A DNA stretch of 64,000 nucleotides, taken from contig DACV01000002.1 in assembly GCA_002494885.1 (NCBI GenBank), positions 546,518 through 610,517 on the forward strand, written 5' to 3'. The notes beneath the pieces are model-generated. The model saw nothing but the letters and a program-made list of their open reading frames with translations, did not search any database and had not been told where the DNA came from. This stretch comes from Methanobacterium sp. UBA44 (GTDB taxonomy: Archaea; Methanobacteriota; Methanobacteria; Methanobacteriales; Methanobacteriaceae). The position numbers and the translations under genes are program-made. This document shows positions 48,127 to 59,298 of this stretch, piece after piece (within the stretch, counting starts at the first letter, position 1; every line of letters starts with the position of its first letter).

Positions 48127-48525
48127 TCAACTTCCTATTATTGTAATATTACCGTTATCGTTAGTAACAGTATAGTTTTCTCCAGGATTCATTGTTATTG
48201 GAACGGATTTAATATGGTTTTTTGGTATTATAGAAGATGTAAGAGTCTTATTTTCATATAATACGTTTACCTCTTTATTATTGATTGTTACTGTATAATT
48301 AAAATCGTCAGGAAGTTCTAAGACTTCATACTGGCCCTTACCATTAGAATAAACTGAATTAATAGTTCTTGAAATAGTATCAGCTAAAACTTTAGCTTTA
48401 GAAATTTCTGCATTATCTGCTGTTCCAATACCGCTTGAAACTATGTTCATTAAAGATCCAACAATTATAATCAGTATTAAAGTTGCAAACAAAAGTTCTG
48501 CACTTAATTGTCCATTGTTATCCAT
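48127..48525 (-). CDS. Class III signal peptide pilin (QxSAE type)
   Basis: 132 residues. Leader MDNNG then QLSAELLFATLILIIIVGSL. A compact outer domain with strands YEVLELPDDFNYTVTI and VLYENKTLTSSII resembles that of the pilin at 49.6 kb. First gene of a tight five-gene run (gaps 2-19 bp); the 183-bp region upstream has TATA-like sequence on this strand. Confidence 0.85.
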   Translation of the reverse strand: MDNNGQLSAELLFATLILIIIVGSLMNIVSSGIGTADNAEISKAKVLADTISRTINSVYSNGKGQYEVLELPDDFNYTVTINNKEVNVLYENKTLTSSIIPKNHIKSVPITMNPGENYTVTNDNGNITIIGS

Positions 48526-48708
48526 GCTACCAACTTAATACATTTTTTTAAGTTTTTATATCGATATAACTATCTTATATATAATATATTATAGTTATTA
48601 CCAATATATATACTTACTCGATGAAAAAATAGTCCTAATTAAGAAATATTATAGTTATTAGCTAATTATATTAATTTAAAATTAAATTCATTGTGTCTAC
48701 AACAAAAA

Positions 48709-49602
48709 TTATTTTTCAACGGCTTTAATTATGTACACGGGCTTGTTTCCACCAGCATTAAATAATTTTTCATCTACTTTGAGCTTTACTAAATTTTCTG
48801 TTACAGCAGCAACATTATTTTCAACAAGGTATATATCAGGTTTTACATTGGAACGGATATCATAATCAACCTTTACATATGCAGTTTTTTCTCCTGCCTC
48901 AATTACTGTCCCATAAGTGTAATTGCGGTGATATCTTATTCTAAATATCAAAAATATAGCTGCAACTAAAATTAAAGCAAAAATTAATATTGAAGCAGAA
49001 GGCAGGAATGAAAATGAAAATGCATTTACAATGCTTTCATTGTAACTGATTAATACTAATATCAATCCTGCTAAGATGTACATTAAAAAAAAATCCCTGT
49101 AGGCATTGAAATCTTCACTGTACATCACTTTTACCTTACCAAATAGTAAATATAAGAAATAAGCAATGATCAGTATTCCCAAAATGCAATAAAACGTAAA
49201 GGACAGATAAGTGAATATGTAGAGGATTGAAATAACTAAAAATGCTCCTGACATTATTTGCAGGTATAAAATGGTTCTTTCTTTTTCTTCTGGTGTAAAT
49301 TGAGTCGATCTTTTGACATTATACTGATTAATTTCTTCTGAATTACTTAAATTATCATTTTCATCTTTTTTTACACTTTTAGATATCTTAGATATTTTCT
49401 CATCAAAATTAACATCATCTTTTATTTTTGAGATATTATCTCTAAAAGCATCAGAATCAACTCTTTTTTTAATATTACCAGTATCAATACTCTTTAATCT
49501 ACCCGGAATTTTAGGAATAGCTAAAATTAGCATTCCAACAATATCAAATATTCTTAAAACTAATTCACCTATCTTAGTAAAGATGTTCATTGTATTCCCC
49601 AA
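48709..49602 (-). CDS. Polytopic membrane protein of the pilin locus
   Basis: 297 residues. An amphipathic N-terminal region, a charged linker (about 45-105), then about four or five membrane helices between 110 and 225, and a soluble C-terminal domain with strands (TYGTVIEAGEKTAYVKVDYD). It starts 3 bp after the pilin gene at 49606, so it is probably part of filament assembly or anchoring. It does not look like TadC/FlaJ. Family unknown. Confidence 0.65.
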   Translation of the reverse strand: MGNTMNIFTKIGELVLRIFDIVGMLILAIPKIPGRLKSIDTGNIKKRVDSDAFRDNISKIKDDVNFDEKISKISKSVKKDENDNLSNSEEINQYNVKRSTQFTPEEKERTILYLQIMSGAFLVISILYIFTYLSFTFYCILGILIIAYFLYLLFGKVKVMYSEDFNAYRDFFLMYILAGLILVLISYNESIVNAFSFSFLPSASILIFALILVAAIFLIFRIRYHRNYTYGTVIEAGEKTAYVKVDYDIRSNVKPDIYLVENNVAAVTENLVKLKVDEKLFNAGGNKPVYIIKAVEK

Positions 49603-49605
49603 TGA

Positions 49606-50034
49606 TTATACTGTTACTTGTATACTGCTTTCGCCATTGTTCCATTTTACTGTAACGTTGCGCCATCCTTTATTTAAGTCTATATCATTTGTACTCATAG
49701 GATACTGAGTTGTAGCATTCACCTGTTTTGTTGTGCCATCTGATAATACCACTGAAAGACTGATTGTTTTTGAATCAGTTTTAAAATTCATAGTTTCAGG
49801 AATATAAACATTTAATGTCCTTTTTGCACCAGGACCATTTGAATAAACGATATCTACTGCACTGGCAATACTATTAACTGCACTTCTCGCATCTGAAGCC
49901 CATGAAACATCGTTACTTGCATCTATGGAATCTGAAACAAGAGGTATTGTAACTGCACTTAATATTAAAAGAATTACTACAAACAATAGCAAATATTCTG
50001 CAGAAACCTGCCCTTTATTATCAATTAATATCAT
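49606..50034 (-). CDS. Class III signal peptide pilin (QxSAE type)
   Basis: 142 residues. Leader MILIDNKG then QVSAEYLLLFVVILLILSAV, a textbook archaeal prepilin cleavage site. The outer domain (AKRTLNVYIPETMNFKTDSK, WRNVTVKWNNGESSIQV) is beta-rich. Heads a two-gene run with the membrane protein and lies 108 bp after the prepilin peptidase. Confidence 0.87.
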   Translation of the reverse strand: MILIDNKGQVSAEYLLLFVVILLILSAVTIPLVSDSIDASNDVSWASDARSAVNSIASAVDIVYSNGPGAKRTLNVYIPETMNFKTDSKTISLSVVLSDGTTKQVNATTQYPMSTNDIDLNKGWRNVTVKWNNGESSIQVTV

Positions 50035-50142
50035 TAGTTTATTTTTTTATGTTTTGGGTTATATAAATATTCGGTATTATTTACTGAATCATAATTTATT
50101 CACAAAAATCATTATTCAAAATATTATCATTTTATTATGGAA

Positions 50143-51309
50143 TTATCTTAAATAATAAATCCAGTAAATTGCCTTCTGCAAAATTAAAACCAGATCTCCA
50201 ATAAAAAGAGATAATAACAGCCCAATTAAAATTGCGGGGGCAAATTGGATACCTCTTTTGATCTTAATATTATTCTCAATTTTGTTTTCAGCAACAAGTT
50301 TCTTTAAAAGATTAATATCATCTTCAGATAATCCTGCAGCCATGGTACCTATTAAAAGCTTGCCTTCAGGCTTCATTAAGCCATATAAATCTCCTTTTTT
50401 TGCTGATTCCCTAATCTTCTCCATGATGCCTTTATTATCAAATATTATTTTATCATCACTTTCATACATCTTATAAGACGTGATCATTCCTTCTTTTAGA
50501 TCTTCTACTTTGTAGTTATCCTGAAGTGCTTTTTTGGTTATTGACGTCATGATTTTTATAATGAGCTTTATAATGGTCATTGTAACAAAAAGAGTAGCTA
50601 TACTGACTAAAGTTAATTGGAAGCCAGTATATAAAGCATATATTGTCAAAACAGTTATAACCACTGCCTTAACTGCCTTTGGAAGCCTGGAAATAATGAA
50701 GGAGAAAAGAAAGATCATTATTATAACAAAAATTATCAACTTGTATGGCAGAAATGGGGCGATTAATATGGCCAGAGTTGCTGCCCCAGTTATGGACAAG
50801 GTTAATACAAAGTTTTTCTTATAATCCTTAATAGGTTCTATTAATTCGTCGATAAGATATTTTTTTGAACTTAGAATTATAAACAGAACATAAATCAGGA
50901 GAAAGGGGAGTAATGAGATTATACTATTAAATATCAACGTTATAGGGAACCCATATGCTGAAGTAACTGGGAAATTCATGTTAAATAAAGTGTAATTTAC
51001 AATAAATGGCTGGAAAGGTAATAAAGCTGCTAATGCCGTGAATAATTTTGCATCTCCGCCAGCCCATGCGCCAAATCTCCATAAAATATAGCTTATAACA
51101 TAAATTAAAGCTGTAAAAATAATAGCAATTACTATATACATTACGTCATTAATTAAAAATGCATAAAAAGCATTTAAAGCTATTCCAACTCCAATCAAGG
51201 GTAATGTTAGCTTGTTGGGTATAATTCCAGATTTCAGATCAGAATAAGAAGCATAAATACATGCTATAACTGCTATCATTGCAGAAATTAGGGGAATATT
51301 TGTAAACAT
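50143..51309 (-). CDS. Archaeal prepilin peptidase, A24 family (EppA/PibD-like)
   Basis: 388 residues. Aspartate 1 is Asp24 in YSDLKSGIIPNKLT, and aspartate 2 is Asp86 in WAGGDAKLF (GxGD-type motif). About eight to ten membrane helices and a long cytosolic insert (about 275-355) are present. It cuts class III signal peptides after Gly at the inner membrane face, and the pilins next door are natural substrates. It begins 25 bp after pyrG, perhaps read through from it. The long C-terminal part is unlike minimal PibD. Confidence 0.88.
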   Translation of the reverse strand: MFTNIPLISAMIAVIACIYASYSDLKSGIIPNKLTLPLIGVGIALNAFYAFLINDVMYIVIAIIFTALIYVISYILWRFGAWAGGDAKLFTALAALLPFQPFIVNYTLFNMNFPVTSAYGFPITLIFNSIISLLPFLLIYVLFIILSSKKYLIDELIEPIKDYKKNFVLTLSITGAATLAILIAPFLPYKLIIFVIIMIFLFSFIISRLPKAVKAVVITVLTIYALYTGFQLTLVSIATLFVTMTIIKLIIKIMTSITKKALQDNYKVEDLKEGMITSYKMYESDDKIIFDNKGIMEKIRESAKKGDLYGLMKPEGKLLIGTMAAGLSEDDINLLKKLVAENKIENNIKIKRGIQFAPAILIGLLLSLFIGDLVLILQKAIYWIYYLR

Positions 51310-51334
51310 GTCATCACTTGGAATTTTTTATGAT

Positions 51335-52981
<1,647 letters not shown>

Positions 52982-53054
52982 TCAAATTGAGTAAAAATTA
53001 TAATACATTATCGGTTTGTAATCTATTTATATAAAATCTTTGGATACAGTTAAA

Positions 53055-54248
53055 TCATTTCATTAAAAATTTTTTCATAAAGTTATAGCCTTCAATTGTA
53101 CCTAATGAACCTCTTTTTGCCGAAAATTCGTTATATTGACTGGTTTCATCTTTAGATCCATTAGAATAACAAATTGCATAAGGAACTGGATCAACAGTAT
53201 GGGTTTTTACCTTAATGGGAGTGGCATGGTCAGGCAATATGGATATAGCATAATCATTAAATTGTGGAAGTTCATCTAAGAGCTTTCCAACAATTTTCGA
53301 ATCTATACTTTCAATTCCTTTAATCTTTTCTTCAATGTTTCCAGCATGCCCTGCTTCATCTGGGGCTTCAACATGAATAAATATGATATCATGAGTATCT
53401 AATGAGTTAATTGCATATTTAGCCTTAGCATCATAGTCAGTATCAAAATAACCTGTTGCTCCAGGAACATCAATGTTTGTAAGACCAAGATAAACTCCTA
53501 ATCCTTTTATAAGATCTACTCCAGTAATTGTAGCTCCAGTAAAGCCATATTTCTCCTTAAATAGTGGCATTTCTGGTTTAGGTCCCTGTCCCCAGAGCCA
53601 TATCATATTAGCCGGATTTTTTCCCTCAACAATTCTTTTTTTATTTACAGGATGATTTTTTAACAATTCCTGAGATTCCTTCATGATTCTGTTTAATAAT
53701 TCTGCATTATCATTATCAAATGGACTTAAAAGATTCTCCTCAATTCCCTCACCAACAATGTCATGAGGCGGCATTGACTTTAAAGATGCAACATTTTCAT
53801 TTTCCATAACAAATAAGTTTCTATAACTTACACCTAAATAAAATGTCCCAATATGTCCAAGTTCATTATTTAAAGCTTTAATCAGCTCTTTTGATTCCTC
53901 TGTAGAAATATGATTTGCATTAAAATCAGCTAATTTTCCATCTTTTTCAGTTATAAAGTTGCACCTAAAGGCTACTTCTCCAGATTTAAGATTTGCACCA
54001 ATACTTGCCGCTTCCAGTGGTCCTCTTCCAGTATAATATTTTTTTGGGTTGTAACCCATTATAGCAAGATTTGCAACATCAGATCCAGGCTCCATTCCAT
54101 CAGGAATAGTTTTTAAAAACCCATTAACGCCATTAGATGCAATATAATCCATATTAGGGATTACAGATACTTGAAGAGGAGTTTTATTATTTAATTCATT
54201 TAATGGATAATCAGCCATTCCATCTCCAATTATTACAACATACTTCAT
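53055..54248 (-). CDS. apgM: 2,3-bisphosphoglycerate-independent phosphoglycerate mutase (archaeal)
   Basis: 397 residues, usual for archaeal apgM. Metal ligand Asp9 in [11 protein letters not shown], nucleophile Ser56 in [13 protein letters not shown], and late metal sites [11 protein letters not shown] and LPDHATPI. It interconverts 3- and 2-phosphoglycerate for gluconeogenesis. Relatives of this fold include phosphohomoserine-type mutases, and it lies directly after homoserine dehydrogenase (19-bp gap), so a role in threonine synthesis as a homoserine-pathway phosphatase/kinase homolog cannot be excluded. Confidence 0.9.
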   Translation of the reverse strand: MKYVVIIGDGMADYPLNELNNKTPLQVSVIPNMDYIASNGVNGFLKTIPDGMEPGSDVANLAIMGYNPKKYYTGRGPLEAASIGANLKSGEVAFRCNFITEKDGKLADFNANHISTEESKELIKALNNELGHIGTFYLGVSYRNLFVMENENVASLKSMPPHDIVGEGIEENLLSPFDNDNAELLNRIMKESQELLKNHPVNKKRIVEGKNPANMIWLWGQGPKPEMPLFKEKYGFTGATITGVDLIKGLGVYLGLTNIDVPGATGYFDTDYDAKAKYAINSLDTHDIIFIHVEAPDEAGHAGNIEEKIKGIESIDSKIVGKLLDELPQFNDYAISILPDHATPIKVKTHTVDPVPYAICYSNGSKDETSQYNEFSAKRGSLGTIEGYNFMKKFLMK

Positions 54249-54267
54249 TTTTAAAAATCTCCAAAAA

Positions 54268-55281
54268 TCATTCTTTAGATTTGTAAATACTTATTATATC
54301 ACTTAAAATTGCTGAAGCAGTTTCAATGGATCCTGCACCTTTCCCAACTACTGTAACATCCTCTGCAAGGTCAGTTTTCAGTGTAGCTACATTCAAAGTT
54401 CCATCCACTGCAAAAGGGGATCCTTCTCTTACAAGTCTTGGTGAAACTTCGAGAGTATCCTCAGATATTTCACCTATGAGTTTAATTAGATAACCTTCAT
54501 TTCTAGCAAGTGAAATCGCTTCCTGGGTAATTTTTGATATCCCTACTATTTCTACATCTTTTAAAGTTACATCTCTGTTCATTATTGAATTTGCGAGAAT
54601 TACCACTTTACATGCAGCATCAGTACCCTCAACATCCTGTGCAGGGTTAGTTTCAGCTATACCCATCTCTTGAGATTCTTTCAAAATCTGTTCATATGAT
54701 GAACCTTCTTTAGCCATTCTGGAAAGTATATAATTTGTTGTACCGTTAAGAATTCCAAAAATAGATTTAATATTACAGCTTGGTAAAGTATCATGGGCAA
54801 AATTTAAAATAGGCATTGCTCCTCCAACCGATGCTTCATATTTTAACTGTACATTATTTTCTTTAGCAGATTCAGCTAATTCCCTAAAGGATAAGGCTAA
54901 AGGGCCTTTATTAGATGTCACAACATCTTTCTTATCATTAAAAGCTTTTAAAATGTGTGATTTAGCAGGTTCTCCATTTTCTATATCTGTTGGAGTCACT
55001 TCAATAAGGCAATCAAAATCAACTTTATGGAGTACTTCCATATTAGAAATTTTAGAAATTCCATATTCTGGATAATTTGATATTTTTCCAGTATCTTCCT
55101 TTATTTTAAGTAATAAATTCGGATCTAATCCTTCATCATATATTGCAGCTCCAGAAGTATCGGTTACTGCTGTAATTTTAAGATCTAATCCATATTTCTC
55201 TTTCATTTCCTCTTTTTTCATTGAAATGACCTTTGCCACTCCCCTTCCAACAGCACCAAATCCTAAAATACATAATTTCAT
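54268..55281 (-). CDS. hom: Homoserine dehydrogenase
   Basis: 337 residues. NAD(P)-binding [10 protein letters not shown] (7-16) and substrate-site blocks [33 protein letters not shown] and [16 protein letters not shown], with the catalytic Lys/Asp region. It has no C-terminal ACT domain, but an ACT protein is encoded 69 bp upstream. Makes homoserine for threonine and methionine. Confidence 0.95.
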   Translation of the reverse strand: MKLCILGFGAVGRGVAKVISMKKEEMKEKYGLDLKITAVTDTSGAAIYDEGLDPNLLLKIKEDTGKISNYPEYGISKISNMEVLHKVDFDCLIEVTPTDIENGEPAKSHILKAFNDKKDVVTSNKGPLALSFRELAESAKENNVQLKYEASVGGAMPILNFAHDTLPSCNIKSIFGILNGTTNYILSRMAKEGSSYEQILKESQEMGIAETNPAQDVEGTDAACKVVILANSIMNRDVTLKDVEIVGISKITQEAISLARNEGYLIKLIGEISEDTLEVSPRLVREGSPFAVDGTLNVATLKTDLAEDVTVVGKGAGSIETASAILSDIISIYKSKE

Positions 55282-55350
55282 TATATTCCTCCAAACTCCT
55301 CAAAAATTCAAAATGAATTAATATCGTTCAAAAGTAGCGTGATATTTAAA

Positions 55351-55839
55351 TTAAACCTCATTAATTACTAAAAATCCTTTAGATATCCCAACATCCTTTA
55401 TTCTTTTCATTATATCCTTTCTTTTACCATAATCAGCTTCTATGATTATTTTTGAAGCTGATTTTTCTGGATCATCTGACATTTTTAAATTAAAGTCAAC
55501 TACTTTAACCCCTTCAAACACATTAAGCCTGTTTAGAGCGTCCTTAACATCTTTATCAACTATATCTCCAATTAAGATAGTTCTTATCTTTTCCTTCCGT
55601 AGAACACCATCAACTTCCATTATTTGGATATTCCGATTTTCTAAAGTTGTTATTACTCTATCAAGGGTATCTTTATCACCTTCAATAGTAATTTGAACTG
55701 GTACTGTGCCCCTTTCGGTTTTAACATCTCTCTGGTGAATTACTGTAACGATATTTGCTCCGAGCCGTCCAATAGGCTCCAAAGCATCTATTAGTTGTCC
55801 CGGAATATCTAATAACTCTAAAACAAGATTTAATCTCAT
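55351..55839 (-). CDS. Tandem ACT-domain protein
   Basis: 162 residues containing two ACT-like folds (about 1-80 with LELLDIPGQLIDALEPIGRLGAN, and about 85-160 with RTILIGDIVDKDVKDALNRL). It probably binds an amino acid and regulates the homoserine dehydrogenase encoded right after it. That link is inference from order and from the missing ACT domain in that enzyme. Confidence 0.85.
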   Translation of the reverse strand: MRLNLVLELLDIPGQLIDALEPIGRLGANIVTVIHQRDVKTERGTVPVQITIEGDKDTLDRVITTLENRNIQIMEVDGVLRKEKIRTILIGDIVDKDVKDALNRLNVFEGVKVVDFNLKMSDDPEKSASKIIIEADYGKRKDIMKRIKDVGISKGFLVINEV

Positions 55840-55858
55840 TTTATAACCTCGATTACAA

Positions 55859-56074
55859 TCACTTAACCCATTTTCCTTTTTCAGCTATTATATTTCCATC
55901 TTCATCTACATCTGCATTTCGGAGAATTTTTTCAGGATTTTTATCTTCTCCCCTATCTGGGCGTGTTAAGTTAACATTATCAACGATATAATGGGTTTCT
56001 TCAAGTTCAGGAATGTCTTCAAGTGCTTTTGAGAATTTTTCAAGTATTTTTTCTCCTTCTTTTTCAATTTTCAT
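55859..56074 (-). CDS. gatC: Short GatC-like subunit of Asp-tRNA(Asn) amidotransferase
   Basis: 71 residues. LEKFSKALEDIPELEETHY, VDNVNLTRPDRG and PEKILRNADVDEDG follow the C-terminal half of GatC, which wraps around GatA/GatB. Shorter than usual (about 90-100), as in several methanogens. It lies directly after asnB, which fits asparagine supply by both routes. gatA/gatB are not in the window. Confidence 0.8.
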   Translation of the reverse strand: MKIEKEGEKILEKFSKALEDIPELEETHYIVDNVNLTRPDRGEDKNPEKILRNADVDEDGNIIAEKGKWVK

Positions 56075-56102
56075 GTTAAACTTCCTTTAATTAAATAAAA
56101 AT

Positions 56103-57554
56103 TTATATATTAAATTCATTTCCAATATCTTTATATTTATCTTCCCTTAATACCGTTTTAAGCATCTTATGTATTCCAGAACCATATTGAGCTGCCTTTT
56201 TTGGCCTTCTAACTATTTCTTCTGGTACTCCAAGCTCTGCACCAATTTCTCTTAAGATGCACTTTCTTAAATTATCTTCCTTTCCATTTATTTTATATTT
56301 CATAGGTATATTCATTGCAGTATTTATAATATCAAGATCAAGGTAAGGAACTCTAAGTTCAATACCGTTGGCCATAGTGACAGCATCATCTCTTTGAAGG
56401 TTCACATGGTAAAGATTTAAAATATCTTCTTTTAAATCTTCCTGAGTAAGTTCTCCTTTTTCTTGATAAAACCTTAAATAGCGATGATATCCTCCGAAAA
56501 GTTCATCTGCGCCCTGACCTGAAAGCATAACTTTTAAACCATCTTCATGTGCCACTTGGGCTGCAATGTATGCTGTCATTCCCACACCAATTTTCATTAT
56601 ATTAAATTCCTCTATTGCATCCAGAACTAAAGGCAAATATGTTTTAACATCTTCTATGCCTATTTCTTGAGTTTCAAGGGGAATATTCATTGTTTTTGCA
56701 GTTTTTTTTGATACTTTGAGATCAATTGAATCTCTATGGCCAACACTGTAAAGTGTAGTTTCTAATCCCATATCTTCAGTTATTTTAGCGAGAATAGTAC
56801 TATCTATACCTCCTGAAAATAGTATTCCAACTTTAGAAAGGCCTATGCATCTTTTTTTCACTGATTTAATTAATGTTTCTTTTAATTGCTTTTTTAGAAT
56901 TTCTTTTGGTAAATTGGATGATTTAGAATCAATTATTCTATTTAATTTACTTTTTATTTTCATTACTTCCTTATTATATATTATTGAATCTGGAGAAAGG
57001 GTTTTTACATCAGTTATACCTATGTTCCACAGTGCTTTCCGTTCTGAAGCAAATGCAAATAAATCATTATCTTTACCATAATAAAGAGGTTTAACTCCTA
57101 TAGGGTCTCTGACTGCTGCAAAATTTTTGCCATCATAAACTGCGAAGGCATAATCTCCATCCAGATAATCAATAGTTTTTATTACAGCATCATAGAGAGA
57201 ATCTGTATAAAATAGCTTAATAAGGCTTAATATAATTTCACAATCCGAATCTGTATTCAATGGAAGCTGAAACTTATATTTAAGCTCTTCAAAATTATAT
57301 ATTTCTCCATTACAGACTAAAACAAAATTATCCTGTACTAATGGCTGCAAACCATGACACCCAACAATTGAAAGTAAATTATGTCCCATTCCAAAGGATC
57401 CTTCTGGAATTTTCATACTATCCAGATTATTATAAATCAATTTATTATTTATAAAGACACCTGAACCATCAGGACCTCTATGTTTTAAAGAAATAAGCAT
57501 ATTATAAAGCGCTTTTGATATGTCCTCTCCCATTATTCCTGCAATTCCACACAT
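56103..57554 (-). CDS. asnB: Asparagine synthase (glutamine-hydrolysing)
   Basis: 483 residues. Cys2 (MCGIAGIMG) is the glutaminase nucleophile, the Gln tunnel motifs LKHRGPDGSGVF and CNGEIYN follow, and the synthetase PP-loop LFSGGIDST (about 247-255) binds ATP. SGQGADELFGGYHRY and RVPYLDL mark the aspartate site. First gene of the run asnB-gatC-ACT-hom-apgM with gaps of 19-69 bp. Confidence 0.95.
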   Translation of the reverse strand: MCGIAGIMGEDISKALYNMLISLKHRGPDGSGVFINNKLIYNNLDSMKIPEGSFGMGHNLLSIVGCHGLQPLVQDNFVLVCNGEIYNFEELKYKFQLPLNTDSDCEIILSLIKLFYTDSLYDAVIKTIDYLDGDYAFAVYDGKNFAAVRDPIGVKPLYYGKDNDLFAFASERKALWNIGITDVKTLSPDSIIYNKEVMKIKSKLNRIIDSKSSNLPKEILKKQLKETLIKSVKKRCIGLSKVGILFSGGIDSTILAKITEDMGLETTLYSVGHRDSIDLKVSKKTAKTMNIPLETQEIGIEDVKTYLPLVLDAIEEFNIMKIGVGMTAYIAAQVAHEDGLKVMLSGQGADELFGGYHRYLRFYQEKGELTQEDLKEDILNLYHVNLQRDDAVTMANGIELRVPYLDLDIINTAMNIPMKYKINGKEDNLRKCILREIGAELGVPEEIVRRPKKAAQYGSGIHKMLKTVLREDKYKDIGNEFNI

Positions 57555-57972
57555 AGTTAAAAACCTGCTTTTTTAAAATATTACTAAAAATTTTATAATT
57601 GAATAATAAAAATCCTTATTCAATATTTATATTAACTCAACTTTTTGGATTTATGGATTTAATCTAATATCTTTCATTATTTTTTCTTTATAATTAAGTT
57701 ATTGCCATTATATTTTCCTGATCAAATAGTTTTAATTAAATATTCTGCTTTTAAAAACATTGGTGCTCATTAAATAGATTGTATCACCCTATTTATTTTT
57801 AAATGAGTGATAAATAGTTTGGAAATTGATTATTTTTTCTTATTTAATTTTTTTAGTTATTGGTTGATTATATACCAATCAATTAGTAATACATATAAAA
57901 TAATAATTAATATTAAATATTATTATTACTATAATATTAATAATGCATACAAAACGTGTTGGAGGTGAAAAT
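57555..57972. other. Long upstream region of the SdrD-like gene
   Basis: About 390 bp without a gene between divergent asnB and the surface protein. TTGATT-ATATACC-AATCAA (57864-57882) is an inverted repeat enclosing a TATA-like core, and could be an operator. ATATAAAATAAT (57893-57904) is another TATA candidate. GGAGGTGA (57961-57968) is a perfect ribosome site for ATG 57973; the ATG at 57943 lies upstream of it and is not the start. Confidence 0.45.
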
Positions 57973-59232
57973 ATGAAAAAACGTATGCAATTTAGTTTGG
58001 CTATTCTTGTGACGACGTTTTTATTTGCAGTTGCAATTAGTGGATCTGTATCAGCCGATGAATTAGCAGATAACTACTTAATTGATCAATGCACGTCTGA
58101 TCTAGAAGATAATGGTTTAAGCTCCATAAAATGTTGTGATACTGACCTCACAACTGTTGATCCAAATTCTGGAAAATCCGAACGCGATGAAGCACGTGAT
58201 AATTCAGGAATAGAAAATAAAAAGTCCGAAAGAGAGGAATGGGATAATTCTGATAGAGAAAATTCAAGGAATAATAATCGGGCTGATAGATGTTGCAATT
58301 ACAATACTGCTAAATTAGGAGATCGTGTTTGGGACGACCTGAATGCAAATGGAATTCAGGATCCAGACGAACCAGGATTAGCTGGAGTAACAGTAAACCT
58401 ATGGACCGGAACTCAATTCAATCCAATCACTAAAATTAATACAACAGTAACCAACGCAACTGGAAATTATGTATTCGAGAATTTAAGAGCTGGTATTTAC
58501 TGGTTAGAATTTATAGCTCCTGATTCTGTCGTAAAATGGATATTTAGCCCGCAAAATCAGGGAACTGATGATAGTTTAGACAGTGATGCAAATGCTGCTG
58601 GCATTGCTGGACCAATCTGTTTAAACAGGAGAGAATGTGATGATTCATGGGATGCTGGTCTTTATAAGCTTGCAGCAGTTGGTAATAAGGTCTGGGACGA
58701 TATTAATAAGAATGGAATCCAGGATCCTAACGAACCAGGTGTTGCTGGAGTAACTGTAAATCTCTGGACTGGTGATGCAACAGGCCCATTAGTAAAAACT
58801 GCATATTCAACAATTACCGATGCAAATGGCGAATATATATTCACAAATCTTGTGCCTGGTATTTACTGGTTGGAATTTGTTCTCCCTAACGAAATTTCAT
58901 CCTGGATATTTACTCTACAAAATCAGGGAACTGATGATAGTTTAGACAGTGATGCAAATGCCACTGGCTGGGCTGGACCTATAGAATTAATCTCAGGGGA
59001 AGTCGACCTAACCTGGGATGCAGGACTTGATCCAGGATCTGCTGCTGGTGGAGATGAAGAACCAGTTGACGGTGCCGCTGGAGGAGAAGAAATAATTGAA
59101 GAACCATTTGAAGAAGTTGCTGCTGCTGGCGAAGAAACAGTAGCTCTACAGGAAACCGGTATTCCTGTCGCTCTACTTGTAATGGCTATTTTAATGATTC
59201 TTGCAGGATCAGCACTACCAAAAAGAAAATAA
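57973..59232 (+). CDS. Secreted SdrD B-like repeat protein with C-terminal membrane anchor
   Basis: 419 residues from the ATG at 57973. Signal peptide (KKRMQFSLAILVTTFLFAV, cleavage near SVSA). A charged, Asn/Arg/Asp/Glu-rich spacer (about 55-105) with CC pairs precedes two SdrD-B-like domains, each starting VGNKVWDDINKNGIQDP-like with the Ca-binding DxNxxGxxD loop and ending in DAGLY/DAGLD. An Ala/Gly/Glu linker leads to LQETGIPV, a membrane helix and PKRK, like a sorting signal. Probably a pseudomurein-bound or membrane-bound adhesin. The near-identical QNQGTDDSLDSDANA in both repeats shows recent duplication or gene conversion. Confidence 0.85.
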   Translation: MKKRMQFSLAILVTTFLFAVAISGSVSADELADNYLIDQCTSDLEDNGLSSIKCCDTDLTTVDPNSGKSERDEARDNSGIENKKSEREEWDNSDRENSRNNNRADRCCNYNTAKLGDRVWDDLNANGIQDPDEPGLAGVTVNLWTGTQFNPITKINTTVTNATGNYVFENLRAGIYWLEFIAPDSVVKWIFSPQNQGTDDSLDSDANAAGIAGPICLNRRECDDSWDAGLYKLAAVGNKVWDDINKNGIQDPNEPGVAGVTVNLWTGDATGPLVKTAYSTITDANGEYIFTNLVPGIYWLEFVLPNEISSWIFTLQNQGTDDSLDSDANATGWAGPIELISGEVDLTWDAGLDPGSAAGGDEEPVDGAAGGEEIIEEPFEEVAAAGEETVALQETGIPVALLVMAILMILAGSALPKRK

Positions 59233-59254
59233 TTTTTCTTTTCTTTTTCTTTTT
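59233..59254 (+). terminator. T-rich terminator after the surface protein gene
   Basis: A pyrimidine run of four T/C blocks starting at the base after the stop codon (TTTTCTTTTCTTTTTCTTTT), typical of intrinsic archaeal termination at U tracts without a stem-loop. Confidence 0.55.
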
Positions 59255-59298
59255 AAAATAATTAAATATTTTTAATTAAAATAATGTTTATTTTTCAG

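Noticed and set aside
48585..48661. Repeated ATTATAGTTATTA in the pilin intergenic region
   Set aside because: Only two copies in very AT-rich DNA, with no regular spacing; too weak to call an operator or a CRISPR-like array.
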